NCBI RefSeq assembly: GCF_001691415.1
Contig: NZ_LRRR01000002.1
Span: forward strand, 1 to 64,000
Direction of reading: 5' to 3'
DNA: 64,000 bases
Source: Pararhodobacter sp. CCB-MM2
GTDB lineage: Bacteria > Pseudomonadota > Alphaproteobacteria > Rhodobacterales > Rhodobacteraceae
Shown: positions 36,001 to 43,927 of the stretch, piece after piece
Position numbering within the stretch: position 1 is the first letter of the stretch
How the letters are laid out: the number at the start of each line of letters is the position of its first letter
Notes under the pieces: model-generated
Seen by the model: only the letters and a program-made list of their open reading frames with translations
What the model was told of the DNA's origin: nothing
Databases searched by the model: none
Program-made: the position numbers and the translations under genes

Positions 36001-36132
36001 CCCAAACTCCCCCCGCGTTTGACCCGCCGCACCCGGCCCATGGCCATGCGCGATCGAGGCGCGGAACGGCGCCATCGAGGGTCTTGCGTCGTGAAATCCT
36101 CCCGCTGAGTCTCGATGAGCTCAGCGAATCCA

Positions 36133-36160
36133 ACTATAGGATTGTCCAACAATCTGTAAA
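36133..36160 (-). promoter_or_regulatory. Promoter with GntR-type operator in its spacer (hydrolase-Liv operon)
   Basis: Reading on the reverse strand, TTTACA (36155-36160) and TATAGT (36133-36138) are spaced by 16 bases, and the palindrome ATTGT-TGG-ACAAT (36141-36153) fills the spacer. A bound repressor would block RNA polymerase. The site also lies 74 bases before the divergent lactonase-like gene, so it may control both directions. Confidence 0.7.
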
Positions 36161-36226
36161 GAGGATTATCAGACTTTACGTCGCACGATGATCCGTGCAG
36201 GAACGGAGGGACCATGGAGGACACCG

Positions 36227-37018
36227 ATGATCAGACCTGATGCCTGGGACGTTGTTGCGCTGCGCTATGCTTCGAAGACCCTGCCGTCAGCGCATCTCGC
36301 GCTGGATGCCGACCCACACGAGGCAGACGGGCAGCTGGATTATTTCGTCTGGGTCTGCCGGCAAGGGGACCGCATCGTGCTGGTCGATACCGGCTTCGAG
36401 GCCGGCGAAGGCAGTCGACGCGGGCGGGCACTGATCCTCGATCCCGTCGAGGGCCTCGCGCGGCTCGGCATCGCAGCCGAGGCGGTGACCGATGTCTTCA
36501 TCACCCATCTGCACTACGATCACGCCGGCAATCTTTCGCGCTTCCCGAACGCGCGCGTGCATCTCCAGGATGCCGAGATGGCCTATGCGACCGGCCGCTG
36601 CATGTGTCATGCACGGATGCGGAAGCCTTTCTCCGTCGCTGACGTCGTGACGGCGGTGGAGCTGGTCTACAAGGATCGTGTTGTGTTCCACGATGGCGAT
36701 TTCCGCCTGTATCCCGGCCTGTCAGGCAAGCTGGTCGGCGGCCATTCCAAGGGCCTGCAGATGCTGGTGATCGGCGAGGCGGCACCCTTGGTCCTGGCCT
36801 CGGACGCGTTGCACCTGAGCCGCTATCTTGATGACGACCGGATCTTCCCCGCCTTCGGAGATTACCTCGCAACCGTCGAGGGTTACCGAGTCCTGCGTGA
36901 GATGATCGTTGAAGGGGCCGAGATAGTTCCCGGCCACGACCCGGATGTCCTGCGTCACTACGGCCGCGTCGATCCGCGATGGGAAGATGCCGTCCGGCTG
37001 CGTGCTCCCGTCGTGTGA
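36227..37018 (+). CDS. Metallo-beta-lactamase-fold lactonase (AHL-lactonase family)
   Basis: Protein of 263 residues with the full dinuclear zinc set: THLHYDHAGN (HXHXDH), GGHSKG, LASDALH and a late PGHDPDV. This arrangement is that of AiiA/AttM-type N-acyl-homoserine lactonases and related lactonases. GGAGG six bases before the ATG at 36227 decides the start. It is divergent from the hydrolase-Liv operon and shares its operator region, so a catabolic lactone may be the true substrate rather than a quorum signal. Confidence 0.88.
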   Translation: MIRPDAWDVVALRYASKTLPSAHLALDADPHEADGQLDYFVWVCRQGDRIVLVDTGFEAGEGSRRGRALILDPVEGLARLGIAAEAVTDVFITHLHYDHAGNLSRFPNARVHLQDAEMAYATGRCMCHARMRKPFSVADVVTAVELVYKDRVVFHDGDFRLYPGLSGKLVGGHSKGLQMLVIGEAAPLVLASDALHLSRYLDDDRIFPAFGDYLATVEGYRVLREMIVEGAEIVPGHDPDVLRHYGRVDPRWEDAVRLRAPVV

Positions 37019-37068
37019 TGCCGGGACCCCTGAGTGAGAAACGGTGGGCTCAACTGGTCGGGGCAACA

Positions 37069-38123
37069 GACTCTGTTGCACAAAAGAACTGATGGCCGGG
37101 GTTTCCCTCTCCTCGGACAGACCTATCCCACGGCCTCTGTGACCGGGATGCCAAGTGCGGTGTCGCCGTTCAGAATGGCGATACGGACCTGAAGCTCGGC
37201 GACCTGTCGGTCGAAATCCCTTGCGATGAGGCGCTGCGCCAAAAGCTTCACGCAGTGCTTCGTTTCGTGCGACCGCGCCGGCGGTGACTGTCTTCCACGG
37301 TCTGGCGTTCTTGCGGGGCGGAGTGAAGACACGAACGCCCTCGGTTCGAGAGAGTGTCCGAACGCGTGGACGCCGCGGTCAGCGATGGTATCGTGGCCTT
37401 TGCGAGTGTCCTAGCCACCGTCGGCGGTGACGCTGCCGATCTGCTCGTGCGCCGGGATCTGTTTGAGCAGGTCGGGTCACACCGGCGCATCCATTGCCCA
37501 GCAGGCGCATGCTCAGCATGCTGCCGAGAGGGGCCCATGTGGCTCGCTGTGATCTCCATGGCCCGAACCTCCAGCGTTTCCTCATCAATCCCTAGATGGA
37601 TCTTGCGCCAGACGCGCCGTTTCGGGCCGCCAAGCTTGCGGGCGTGCCACTCGCCTTCGCCCTCGACCTTGATGCCAGTGCTGTAGATCGGCAAGTGCAG
37701 TGGCTCCTTGGAGCCGCGGTAGGGGATGTTCACGGCCAGGGTCTTTTGGCGGCGGGACAGGGTACTGACGTCAGGCACCGTCCAGTCAAAGCCAACCAAC
37801 TGCAGCAGGCTCTCGACGACGCCGGTCGACTGCCTGAGCGCCATGCAAAATAGCACCGTCATCGAAAGGCACGCCTGAAGGGCGACATCGCTGTCGGTCT
37901 GCTGGCGGCCACGCCTGCCTGTCGGCGCGGCATCCCAGCTCATCTCGGGCCAGCTCATCTCGGGGTCGAACCAGATCGTCAGCGAGCCCCGGCGCTTGGA
38001 CGCTTCATTGTCGGCTGGCCAGTTTCTGGACCTGTCGATCGTGGGTGTCGGTCTGCTCAGGCATCCCAGCTACCGCACTGGATCAACGAGATGAATCCCT
38101 CATGGAATTTGTGCAACAGAGCC
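37069..38123 (-). mobile_element. IS5-family insertion sequence, inactive
   Basis: About 1055 bases. The terminal inverted repeats are GACTCTGTTGCACAAA (from 37069) and GGCTCTGTTGCACAAA (reverse, ending 38123), 15 of 16 matching. The single gene is an IS5-family transposase with frameshifts. No target duplication is visible (flanks gcaaca and ggccaa), and the gene interrupted on the right (Fic remnant) does not continue on the left, so DNA beside the element has been lost. Confidence 0.85.
37123..38047 (-). pseudogene. IS5-family transposase, frameshifted
   Basis: It reads from RNWPADNEASKRRGSLTIWFDPEM through TLSRRQKTLAVNIPYRGS, then changes frame more than once and ends with KHCVKLLAQRLIARDFDRQVAELQVRIAILNG. 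The usual IDSTGIKVEGEGEW, which carries the first catalytic aspartate, reads IYSTGIKVEGEGEW, so the D is replaced by Y. A 15-base tandem duplication near 37940-37970 repeats MSWPE. A segment around the third catalytic residue appears deleted. Confidence 0.85.
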
Positions 38124-38124
38124 G

Positions 38125-38430
38125 GCCAAAGTGATTGATCGCCTGTTCCGCGAAGGCCGCTATGAATCCAGGGGAGGGATCAGCCCCAGGAATTACCTTT
38201 GCAAAAGCAGAACGTCCCGGGCGACTGCGACTCGGGACTTGCAGGACCTCGTGGAGATGGGCGCGCTCAACCGATCTAGGGAACTCTGGCATATGCGTTA
38301 CTGGTTGGCGGTCGCGCAGTCGCGCGCGGCACGGCGCCGCTGCACGCCACGCAATCTTCCGGCACCCGCCTTTCATAGGATGAGAAAAATACAGATATGT
38401 CAAGGAGGTAGGGGCCTGATCGGCGCATGA
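38125..38430 (+). pseudogene. 3' remnant of a Fic-family gene
   Basis: Right after the IS end the plus strand encodes AKVIDRLFREGRYESRGGIS and SRATATRDLQDLVEMGALNRS, the C-terminal winged-helix end of Fic (AMP-transferase-like) proteins. The Fic core with HPFxxGNGR is missing. Similarity ends near 38316, and the rest of the frame to 38430 is unrelated. Confidence 0.6.
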
Positions 38431-38481
38431 TGCCGGGCTGTACCCACGCCTCGACATGAACCAAGGACCTGCAATACCTAA

Positions 38482-38523
38482 ATGGTTCTACCATATTGAC
38501 AAAGGTAGAACCATTGGTAAGTT
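38482..38523 (+). promoter_or_regulatory. Promoter with two FadR-type operators (TRAP-1 operon)
   Basis: TTGACA (38496-38501) and TAAGTT (38518-38523) are spaced by 16 bases. Operator 1, ATGGT-TCT-ACCAT (38482-38494), abuts the -35 box. Operator 2, AAGGT-AGA-ACCAT (38502-38514), fills the spacer. Their centres are 20 bases apart, about two helical turns, so two regulator dimers would sit on the same face. The core TGGT-N3-ACCA is that of FadR-type GntR regulators, one of which is encoded in this operon (43111-43842). Confidence 0.7.
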
Positions 38524-38555
38524 GACCTACGGCTTCGCGCCGGAGGGAGGAAATC

Positions 38556-39680
38556 ATGTTGAAGAAATTCCAGTCACCGGCCGCGGCCGGGCTGTCTCTG
38601 GCTTTGCCCATGCTCGCCCTGCCGGGCATCGCGGGGGCCGAGACGGATGTGCTTTATGGCAGTTTTGCCCCGGCCACCTCGGCCTTCTCGACCGGCTACA
38701 TCCAGCCCTGGATCGATGCCATCACCGCCGCCACAGATGGCAGTGTCCAGTTCAATTATGTCCCGGGTGGCGGTGTCGTCGACATGCGCACGGCCGTGTC
38801 CGGCATCCGCGACGGGGTGGTGGACGGCGCGTTCTATGTGACGGTCTCGTATGCCTCGGACCTGCCGGTGCTGTTCATGCTGTCCGAGCTGATCGGCCTC
38901 GGCCAGTCGAATGCCGCGCGCATCGGGGCATTCAACGAATTCGTCATCGAAGATTGCCCTGAATGTCAGACCGAGCTGGCCGAGTGGAACCAGCAATTCC
39001 TCGGCGGATACAGCCTCGGGGATTACTACCTGTTCTGCACCCGCGCCGTGACCACGCCCGAGGATTTCAACGGTTTGCGGATCCGGGCTATCCCGCCCTA
39101 TTCGCGGCTGTTCGGCGCGGTGGGCGAGGTCGTACCGGTGACCGTCAGCCTCACCGAATCCTATGAGGCCTTGCAGCGCGGGCAGGTGGATTGCCATGCG
39201 GGCCCGGCCAGCACCTATGTGACCTATTCCTTCATCGACATCGCCGATCATGTGGTCGAGCTGTCCTCTGGAGCGTCCTTCGGCGGCTCGATCTTCACCT
39301 TCAGTCACGACAAATGGGCCGAGTTCACCCCCGAGGAGCGCCAGGCCATCCTGCATGCCACTGCCGAGGCCTCGGCCCATGGTGCGATCGCCTATGCGCA
39401 GGAGGATGCCGCCGCGCTGGAGGCGGCGCGTGCCCATGGCAGCACGGTCGCGCCCGTGGATGACGCGGTGCAGGCGGCCTTGGCGGGCTGGATCGCCGAG
39501 AATGGCACCGGCGCGGCCGAACGGGCAGCCGAGCGGGGCGTGACCGACGCCCAAGCCATCGTCGACCGCTTCATGCCCTATATCGACCGCTGGAACGCGC
39601 TGCTGCCGTCCGACGAGGATGAAGCCGCCATCGCCGAGGTCTTCTGGACCGAGATCTACGCCGACTACCCGTCCGAGTGA
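38556..39680 (+). CDS. dctP: TRAP transporter substrate-binding protein DctP (module 1)
   Basis: Periplasmic protein of 374 residues with a signal peptide (LSLALPMLALPGIAGAE, cleavage near 31), then ETDVLYGSFAPATSAFSTGYIQPWIDAI. VPVTVSLTESYEALQRGQVDC is the DctP signature helix and ligand loop. It contains four cysteines (DCPEC, LFC, QVDC) also found in the module 2 homologue. GGAGGGAGG precedes the ATG. The ligand is unknown and is probably the carboxylic substrate of the CoA module encoded downstream. Confidence 0.92.
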   Translation: MLKKFQSPAAAGLSLALPMLALPGIAGAETDVLYGSFAPATSAFSTGYIQPWIDAITAATDGSVQFNYVPGGGVVDMRTAVSGIRDGVVDGAFYVTVSYASDLPVLFMLSELIGLGQSNAARIGAFNEFVIEDCPECQTELAEWNQQFLGGYSLGDYYLFCTRAVTTPEDFNGLRIRAIPPYSRLFGAVGEVVPVTVSLTESYEALQRGQVDCHAGPASTYVTYSFIDIADHVVELSSGASFGGSIFTFSHDKWAEFTPEERQAILHATAEASAHGAIAYAQEDAAALEAARAHGSTVAPVDDAVQAALAGWIAENGTGAAERAAERGVTDAQAIVDRFMPYIDRWNALLPSDEDEAAIAEVFWTEIYADYPSE

Positions 39681-39690
39681 CGCAGCCTCG

Positions 39691-39717
39691 GCCGCGCCGC
39701 CGACCGGGCGGCGCGGC
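39691..39717 (+). other. Intercistronic stem-loop between dctP and dctQ
   Basis: GCCGCGCCGCC (39691-39701) pairs with GGCGGCGCGGC (39707-39717) around a 5-base loop, 11 perfect pairs. There is no T-run, so it is more likely an mRNA-protecting or attenuating hairpin that keeps binding protein in excess over the membrane subunits. Confidence 0.55.
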
Positions 39718-39749
39718 GACTTTCCGCACCAAGGGCAAGGGATGTTCCC

Positions 39750-40268
39750 ATGACGGGCCTGACCCGCGTCACCCGGCACCTGATGCGCCTGCTGTTCCTG
39801 GCCGGTGCCATCGCGGTGATCCTGATGATGCTGCATATCGGCGCCGACGTGCTGTCGCGCGCGCTGCTCGGCCGACCGACTGTCGGCATGGTCGAGACGG
39901 TGACCAATTACTACATGATTGCCGTCTGCTTCCTGCCGTTGGCCTTCGTGCAGGTCGAGGGCGGCCATCTGACCGTCGACAGCTTCACCATGACGCTGCC
40001 GCCCCGGGTGCTGCGCGTGGTCAGCGTCTTCGCGCTGCTCGTGGCTGCTGGGATCACCGGACTGCTGACCTGGCATTCGCTGATCTCGGCGCTGCACAAG
40101 ACCCGCACCGGCGAATACACCGATCTGTCGGTGATCGATTTTCCGCTCTGGCCCGCGCGCTGGCTTCTGGTGGCCGGATACGGCGCGACCTTCATCACCC
40201 TCTGCCTGCAGGCCTTTCTGGCACTGGCCGGGCGCCCGCTGCGCGCCTCGGAGGTGTCGCATGGATAA
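39750..40268 (+). CDS. dctQ: TRAP transporter small permease DctQ (module 1)
   Basis: Membrane protein of 172 residues with four helices (LMRLLFLAGAIAVILMMLHIGADVLSR, NYYMIAVCFLPLAFVQ, VVSVFALLVAAGITGLL, WLLVAGYGATFITLCLQAFLAL). GADVLSRALLGRP and GGHLTVDSF are DctQ hallmarks. It overlaps dctM by eight bases. Confidence 0.9.
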   Translation: MTGLTRVTRHLMRLLFLAGAIAVILMMLHIGADVLSRALLGRPTVGMVETVTNYYMIAVCFLPLAFVQVEGGHLTVDSFTMTLPPRVLRVVSVFALLVAAGITGLLTWHSLISALHKTRTGEYTDLSVIDFPLWPARWLLVAGYGATFITLCLQAFLALAGRPLRASEVSHG

Positions 40269-41568
40269 TACCACCATCGGGCTTCTGGCCGTGGGCATCC
40301 TGCTGGCGCTGATGGCGCTGCGCGTGCCGATCGGCTTCGCTTTGGCGGCGGTGGCTTTCGGCGGCACATGGGCCGTGCGCGGTCCGCGTCCGGCCGCCTC
40401 GATCCTGCAGAACCTGCCCTATGAATTCACCGCCCATTGGACGCTGACTGCCGTGCCGATGTTCCTGCTGATGGGCGCGCTGGCGGGCAATTCCGGTCTG
40501 ACGACGGATCTGTTCCGTGCGCTCAGGCTGGTGTTCGGGCGTCTCAAGGGCGGCATCGCCATCGCCACCAACTTCGCCGGCGCGGGCTTCGCCGCCGCCT
40601 GCGGGTCCAGCATGGCGACTACCGCGACCCTGGGCCGCATCGCCGTTCCCGAGATGCTCGCCGCGGGCTATTCGCCGGCGCTGGCCACCGGAGTCGCCTC
40701 GGCGGTCGGCACCCTAGGCGCGATCATCCCGCCGTCGATCATGATGATCGTCTATGCGATCTTCGCCGAGGTCTCGGCCGGCAAGATGTTGATCGCGGGG
40801 ATCCTCCCGGGCCTGCTGACCGCGGCGGCCTACGCCCTCGTCATAAACCTCTCCGTGCGCCTGCGGCCCGGCATGGCGCCACGCCTCGCCCCGGAAGCTC
40901 TGCCGCCCGCCGAAACCCGCCGCATCCTGTGGCGCACCTGGCCCTTGCCGGTGCTCAGCCTCGGCGTGATCGGCGGCATCTATTCGGGCCTCGTCTCACC
41001 AACCGAGGCAGGGGCGCTCGGCGCGGGGCTCGCCTTCCTCGTTGCTGCCCTGCGCCGCGCCCTTAGCGCCGAGGTGATCCGCCGCAGCCTCTATGAGACT
41101 GTGTCGACCACCGCCTCGATCCTGTTCATTGCCACCGGCGCGCTGCTGTTCACACGGTTCCTCGCGCTGACCGGATTGCCCTACGAGATCGCCGGTCTGA
41201 TCGACCAGATGGGCACCGACCCGCTGGTGATCGTGCTGGGGGCCTCGGTCGTCTACCTGATCTTCGGCTGCTTCCTCGACCCGCTTGGTGTCCTGCTGCT
41301 GACCCTGCCGGTGGTGCTGCCGATCTTCCATGCCGCCGATATCGATCCGATCTGGATCGGCGTCATCATCGTCAAATACCTCGAGATCGGAATGCTGACG
41401 CCGCCCCTTGGCCTCAATGTCTTCGTGATGAAGGGGGTGGTCGGCGACCGCGTGCCGCTCGGCACTATCTTCCGCGGCGTGTCGCTGTTCCTCGTGGCCG
41501 AGGTGCTGGTGATGGCCCTGCTGATCGGCTTCCCGCAGATCGTCACCTTCCTGCCCAACCTGATGTGA
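40261..41568 (+). CDS. dctM: TRAP transporter large permease DctM (module 1)
   Basis: Membrane protein of 435 residues with about 12 helices. Signature segments are AACGSSMATTATLGRIAVPEML, AVGTLGAIIPPSIMMIVYAI, LVSPTEAGALGAGLAFL and CFLDPLGVLLLTLPVVLPI. It moves the ligand inward with sodium or protons. The DUF35 gene follows six bases after its stop. Confidence 0.95.
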   Translation: MDNTTIGLLAVGILLALMALRVPIGFALAAVAFGGTWAVRGPRPAASILQNLPYEFTAHWTLTAVPMFLLMGALAGNSGLTTDLFRALRLVFGRLKGGIAIATNFAGAGFAAACGSSMATTATLGRIAVPEMLAAGYSPALATGVASAVGTLGAIIPPSIMMIVYAIFAEVSAGKMLIAGILPGLLTAAAYALVINLSVRLRPGMAPRLAPEALPPAETRRILWRTWPLPVLSLGVIGGIYSGLVSPTEAGALGAGLAFLVAALRRALSAEVIRRSLYETVSTTASILFIATGALLFTRFLALTGLPYEIAGLIDQMGTDPLVIVLGASVVYLIFGCFLDPLGVLLLTLPVVLPIFHAADIDPIWIGVIIVKYLEIGMLTPPLGLNVFVMKGVVGDRVPLGTIFRGVSLFLVAEVLVMALLIGFPQIVTFLPNLM

Positions 41569-41573
41569 TCCCG

Positions 41574-41948
41574 ATGACCGAACTTCCCGAAGGGCCCGAC
41601 GCCCGTTTCCGCCACCATCTGGCCGAGGGCCGTTTCATGATCCAGCGCTGCGAGGCCTGCGGTCGGCATGGCTTTGCGCCGCGCGTGCTGTGCAAGCATT
41701 GCGGCGCCGACCGACTGGCCTGGGTCGAGGCCTCGGGCAAGGGGCACCTCTACGCCGCGACCACCGTGCGCCAGAAGCCCGAGAAGGGCGGCGACTACCT
41801 CTATGCGATGGTCGAGCTGGCCGAGGGCGTGCGGATGATCTCGACCGTGGTCGGCACCGCGCCCGACGCCCTGCACATAGGCGACCGCCTGCGCGCCGAG
41901 ATCGACGACACCCCGCGCGTCATCTTCCGCAAGGAGGGTACGGCATGA
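41574..41948 (+). CDS. DUF35 zinc-ribbon/OB-fold protein
   Basis: Protein of 124 residues. The zinc ribbon CEACGRHGFAPRVLCKHCG is followed by an OB-fold (VRQKPEKGGDYLYAMVELAEGVRMISTVVG). DUF35 proteins pair with thiolase-like enzymes, for instance Ltp2 aldolase in steroid side-chain removal, and with HMG-CoA-synthase-like or acetoacetyl-CoA thiolase enzymes in archaea. The next gene encodes such a thiolase homologue and overlaps it as ATGA. ATG at 41574 is chosen; a GTG at 41565, overlapping the dctM stop, is an alternative. Neither has a clear ribosome-binding site. Confidence 0.9.
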   Translation: MTELPEGPDARFRHHLAEGRFMIQRCEACGRHGFAPRVLCKHCGADRLAWVEASGKGHLYAATTVRQKPEKGGDYLYAMVELAEGVRMISTVVGTAPDALHIGDRLRAEIDDTPRVIFRKEGTA

Positions 41949-43090
41949 GCATGGATCTGCGCAGCACCGCCGCGGTGGCGGGTGTCGGGCTCTACGGTCT
42001 GGGCGAGGCGCCGGGCGAAACGCATATGGAGATCATGGCCCGCGCGGTGAAGATCGCCCTGGACGACGCCGGCATCGAGCTGGCCGAGGTCGACGGCCTG
42101 TTCACCACCAACATGAACAATCTGCTGGCCGGTCCCTCGGTCGCGGAATACCTCGGCATCGTGCCGCGTGTGACCGACGCCACGAATTTCGGCGGCTCGG
42201 CCTTCGTGGCCTATCTGCAATCGGCGAGCATGGCGATTGCCATCGGGCTCTGCGAGGTGGCGCTGATCTGCTACGGATCGAACCAGCGCACCGCCTCGGG
42301 CAAGCTGCATTCGCCGGTCGAGCCCCAGCCCTACGAGGCCCCGTACCAGCCGCGCAATCCGATCACCGCCTATGCGCTGGCCACCGCCCGACACATGCAC
42401 GAACACGGCACGACCCGCCGCGATCTGGCCGAGGTCGCGGTATCGATGCGCGACTGGGCGCAGCGCAACCCCGACGCCTTTCTGCGCGATCCGCTGACCG
42501 TGGACGAGGTGCTGGCCGCGCGCATGGTCGCCGATCCGCTCAGTGTGCGCGACTGCTGTCTTGTGACGGATGGCGGCGGCGCGGTGGTGCTGGTCTCGGC
42601 CGCCCGCGCGGCGCGGATGCGCAAGACCTCCGTCTGGGTGCGCGGCTTCGGGGTGGCCCATACCCACAAGTCGATCATGGAGATGCCGGATCTGACGGTC
42701 ACGCCCGCGGCGATCTCGGGTCCGCTGGCCTTCGGCATGGCCGGGGTGCAGCCTGCGGATATCGATGTGGTCGAGCTGTACGACGCCTTCACCATCAACC
42801 CGATCCTGTTCATGGAGGACCTCGGCTTCTGCGCCAAGGGGCAGGGCGGACGGCTCTTTGCCGAGGGGCACACCCGTCCCGGCGGACGGATCCCGGTCAA
42901 TACCAACGGCGGCGGGCTGTCGTGCACGCATCCCGGCATGTACGGTATCTTCACCATTATCGAAGCCGTTCAGCAATTGCGCGGCGAGGCGGGCGCGCGG
43001 CAGGTTTCCGATTGCACGCTGGCCCTCGTGCATGGCAATGGCGGCACGCTGGCCAGCCAGGCGACGGGCATTCTGGGGCTGGAGCGGTGA
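41945..43090 (+). CDS. Thiolase-like lipid-transfer protein/retro-aldolase (SCP-x/Ltp2 type)
   Basis: Thiolase-superfamily protein of 381 residues. The position of the nucleophilic cysteine in true thiolases reads TNFGGSAFVAYLQSA, with no cysteine. The distal motifs ELYDAFTINPILFMEDLGFCAKG, VNTNGGGLSCTHPGMYG and HGNGG are kept. This pattern, with a DUF35 partner, matches Ltp2-like enzymes that cleave a 3-hydroxyacyl-CoA by retro-aldol reaction instead of thiolysis. Classical thiolysis is unlikely without the cysteine. The start overlaps the DUF35 gene as ATGA. Confidence 0.87.
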   Translation: MSMDLRSTAAVAGVGLYGLGEAPGETHMEIMARAVKIALDDAGIELAEVDGLFTTNMNNLLAGPSVAEYLGIVPRVTDATNFGGSAFVAYLQSASMAIAIGLCEVALICYGSNQRTASGKLHSPVEPQPYEAPYQPRNPITAYALATARHMHEHGTTRRDLAEVAVSMRDWAQRNPDAFLRDPLTVDEVLAARMVADPLSVRDCCLVTDGGGAVVLVSAARAARMRKTSVWVRGFGVAHTHKSIMEMPDLTVTPAAISGPLAFGMAGVQPADIDVVELYDAFTINPILFMEDLGFCAKGQGGRLFAEGHTRPGGRIPVNTNGGGLSCTHPGMYGIFTIIEAVQQLRGEAGARQVSDCTLALVHGNGGTLASQATGILGLER

Positions 43091-43110
43091 TCACAGGCGG
43101 AGGGCTGTTC

Positions 43111-43842
43111 ATGGCGTTCAAACCGGTTTCGGGCACGCGCGCATTCGAGATGATCGCCGAGCAGATCCGCGCCCAGATCGAGGGGCGACATTTGCGCCCC
43201 GGCGACAAGCTGCCGCCCGAGCGCGAGTTGGCCGTGCAATTCGGCGTCTCGCGCAATGCGGTGCGCGAGGCTCTGCGCGGATTGGAGAATGCCGGGCTGA
43301 TCGGCTTGCAGAAGGGGGTCCATGGCGGCGCCTTCGTGCTAGAGCCCTCAGAGCAGCCGGTGTTGCGCTCGTTTCGGGACATGATGGCGCTGGGGTCGAT
43401 CAGCCTCGATCACCTGACCGAGGCGCGTATCGGCATCATGAAGGTGATCCTCGACAACGCCGCGCGCCGCGCCACGCCGGAGGCCCTGCGCCGGATCGAG
43501 CGCAACATCGATGCCACCGAGACCGCGCTGATCGCCCGCCGCGACGAGGAACTGCTGGAGTTGACGGCCGAGTTCTACCATCTCTTGGCCGAAGCGACGC
43601 AGAACCCGGTGCTGGTGCTGGTGATCACCCCGATCTACGAGATCGTCCGCCGTTTCGTTCAGGCGGCAGGGATTCACGCGACGGCCCCGGTGATCGTGTC
43701 GCGCCGCGCGGTGCTGGCGCGGTTGCGCGCCCGCGATGCTGCCGGCGCCATCGAAGAGATGAATGCGCATCTGGAAACGGTGCACACGGCGATCCTGCGC
43801 CATTTCCCCGAGGGCTCGCTGCCCGCCATCGACGACCGCTGA
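43111..43842 (+). CDS. FadR-type GntR regulator A (module 1)
   Basis: Protein of 243 residues. The winged helix (LRPGDKLPPERELAVQFGVSRNAVREALRGLENAGLIGLQKGVHGGAFV) is followed by an FCD ligand domain. GGAGG seven bases before the ATG decides the start. It is the last gene of the TRAP-1/aldolase operon, directly before the SDR operon. The operators at 38482, 38502, 43892 and 50253 share the core GGTT(C/T)-centred TGGTTCTACC and are its probable targets. The likely effector is an acyl-CoA intermediate. Confidence 0.9.
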   Translation: MAFKPVSGTRAFEMIAEQIRAQIEGRHLRPGDKLPPERELAVQFGVSRNAVREALRGLENAGLIGLQKGVHGGAFVLEPSEQPVLRSFRDMMALGSISLDHLTEARIGIMKVILDNAARRATPEALRRIERNIDATETALIARRDEELLELTAEFYHLLAEATQNPVLVLVITPIYEIVRRFVQAAGIHATAPVIVSRRAVLARLRARDAAGAIEEMNAHLETVHTAILRHFPEGSLPAIDDR

Positions 43843-43891
43843 TCCACCGGGACCGGCCAGCCGGGTGATTGCGCCTCTCTGTGCCGTCTTA

Positions 43892-43904
43892 AAGGTGGAA
43901 CCAT
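43892..43904. promoter_or_regulatory. FadR-type operator upstream of the SDR operon
   Basis: AAGGT-GGA-ACCAT, reverse ATGGT-TCC-ACCTT, lies 24 bases before the SDR start codon and matches operator 2 at 38502-38514 in 12 of 13 positions. Confidence 0.6.
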
Positions 43905-43927
43905 TGAAAGAAAGACCGGAGGAACTC

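Noticed and set aside
36227-37018. Quorum-quenching lactonase as the definite role of the metallo-beta-lactamase protein
   Set aside because: The motifs fit AHL lactonases, but the gene shares an operator region with a catabolic operon and no quorum-sensing genes are nearby, so only the fold and lactonase family are claimed.
41945-43090. Ordinary acetyl-CoA acetyltransferase (thiolase)
   Set aside because: The nucleophilic cysteine position reads NFGGSAF without cysteine, and a DUF35 partner gene is translationally coupled.
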